From the NCBI GenBank assembly GCA_003663695.1, contig QMUB01000115.1, positions 1 through 5,019 on the forward strand: 5,019 nt of DNA, written 5' to 3'. Position numbers and translations under genes: made by a program. The stretch comes from Thermococci archaeon (GTDB lineage: Archaea > Methanobacteriota_B > Thermococci > Thermococcales > Thermococcaceae). This document shows positions 4,902-5,019 of the stretch, in pieces. Position 1 is the stretch's first letter. Every line of letters starts with the position of its first letter. The notes beneath the pieces were generated by a model. That model saw nothing but the letters and a program-made list of their open reading frames with translations. It was not told where the DNA came from and did no database searches.

Positions 4902-4928
4902 TATTTTAATTTTTAATTTTAATCTTTT
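4902..4928 (+). terminator. T-rich terminator after the KaiC-like gene
   Basis: Immediately after the TGA stop the + strand has a series of T-runs (TATTTTAA, TTTTTAA, TTTTAA, TCTTTTAA). Repeated U-tracts without a hairpin are the standard intrinsic termination signal for archaeal RNA polymerase. This is the clearest terminator in the window. Confidence 0.7.
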
Positions 4929-4957
4929 AAATTCTCAGCTATTTTGAACAGGATTTA

Positions 4958-4974
4958 ATGGTTTTTCAAACCAT
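4958..4974. repeat. Small perfect inverted repeat near the right edge
   Basis: ATGGTTT (4958-4964) and AAACCAT (4968-4974) are exact reverse complements around a 3-base TTC loop. It lies past the KaiC-like terminator. It might be an operator or hairpin connected with whatever gene follows beyond the window, but its short, A+T-rich arms could also arise by chance. Confidence 0.35.
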
Positions 4975-5019
4975 ATGGAAACATTGAGCCTGTGAGAATG
5001 ATCGGTCCTTTGAGTGATG

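Noticed and set aside
5012..5019. GTGATG at the very edge as a possible C box of an sRNA
   Set aside because: The window ends before the motif or a D box can be completed.

Overview
The window is archaeal and almost certainly from the Thermococcales (Thermococcus, Pyrococcus or Palaeococcus). The evidence is a 188-residue TATA-binding protein made of two direct repeats, an archaeal MBF1 with a zinc ribbon, a short archaeal-type adenylosuccinate synthetase of 339 residues, a degenerate KaiC-like protein of a kind common in this order, GGTGA-type ribosome binding sites, and TTTAWAAA-type TATA boxes about 25-30 bases ahead of genes. The genus cannot be fixed from this piece alone.

Layout, left to right. 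Bases 1-468 (+) are the C-terminal end of a McrB-like AAA+ ATPase, whose start lies outside the window. It converges on the TATA-binding protein gene tbp (511-1077, -). A 118-base divergent promoter region separates tbp from a small conserved archaeal protein, probably DUF356 (1196-1570, +). That gene converges, with only 7 bases between stop codons, on mbf1 (1578-2108, -). A second divergent promoter region leads to a GNAT acetyltransferase (2215-2682, +) that looks leaderless. Then come purA (2766-3785, +) with its own TATA box flanked by two inverted repeats, and a complete intron-less tRNA-Arg(CCG) with encoded CCA (3849-3926, +). A 234-base region without a clear gene precedes a KaiC/RecA-like protein with a ruined Walker A motif (4161-4901, +). 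The last 118 bases hold a T-rich terminator, a small hairpin and perhaps the edge of another gene.

Functionally this is mainly a core-chromosome segment. Two genes are general transcription components: TBP binds TATA boxes, and MBF1 is a helix-turn-helix factor linked in archaea to transcription or translation. One gene makes AMP from IMP, and one is a tRNA. Most genes appear to be transcribed singly from their own promoters, with no convincing operon. The two ends are more accessory in character: a restriction-type ATPase on the left and an inactivated KaiC-like paralogue on the right. I see no CRISPR array, insertion sequence or clear new multi-gene system. The points most worth a second look are the precisely degenerated P-loop protein, the paired palindromes around the purA TATA box, the tRNA promoter placed for near-leaderless transcription, and the TBP that lacks an acidic tail.
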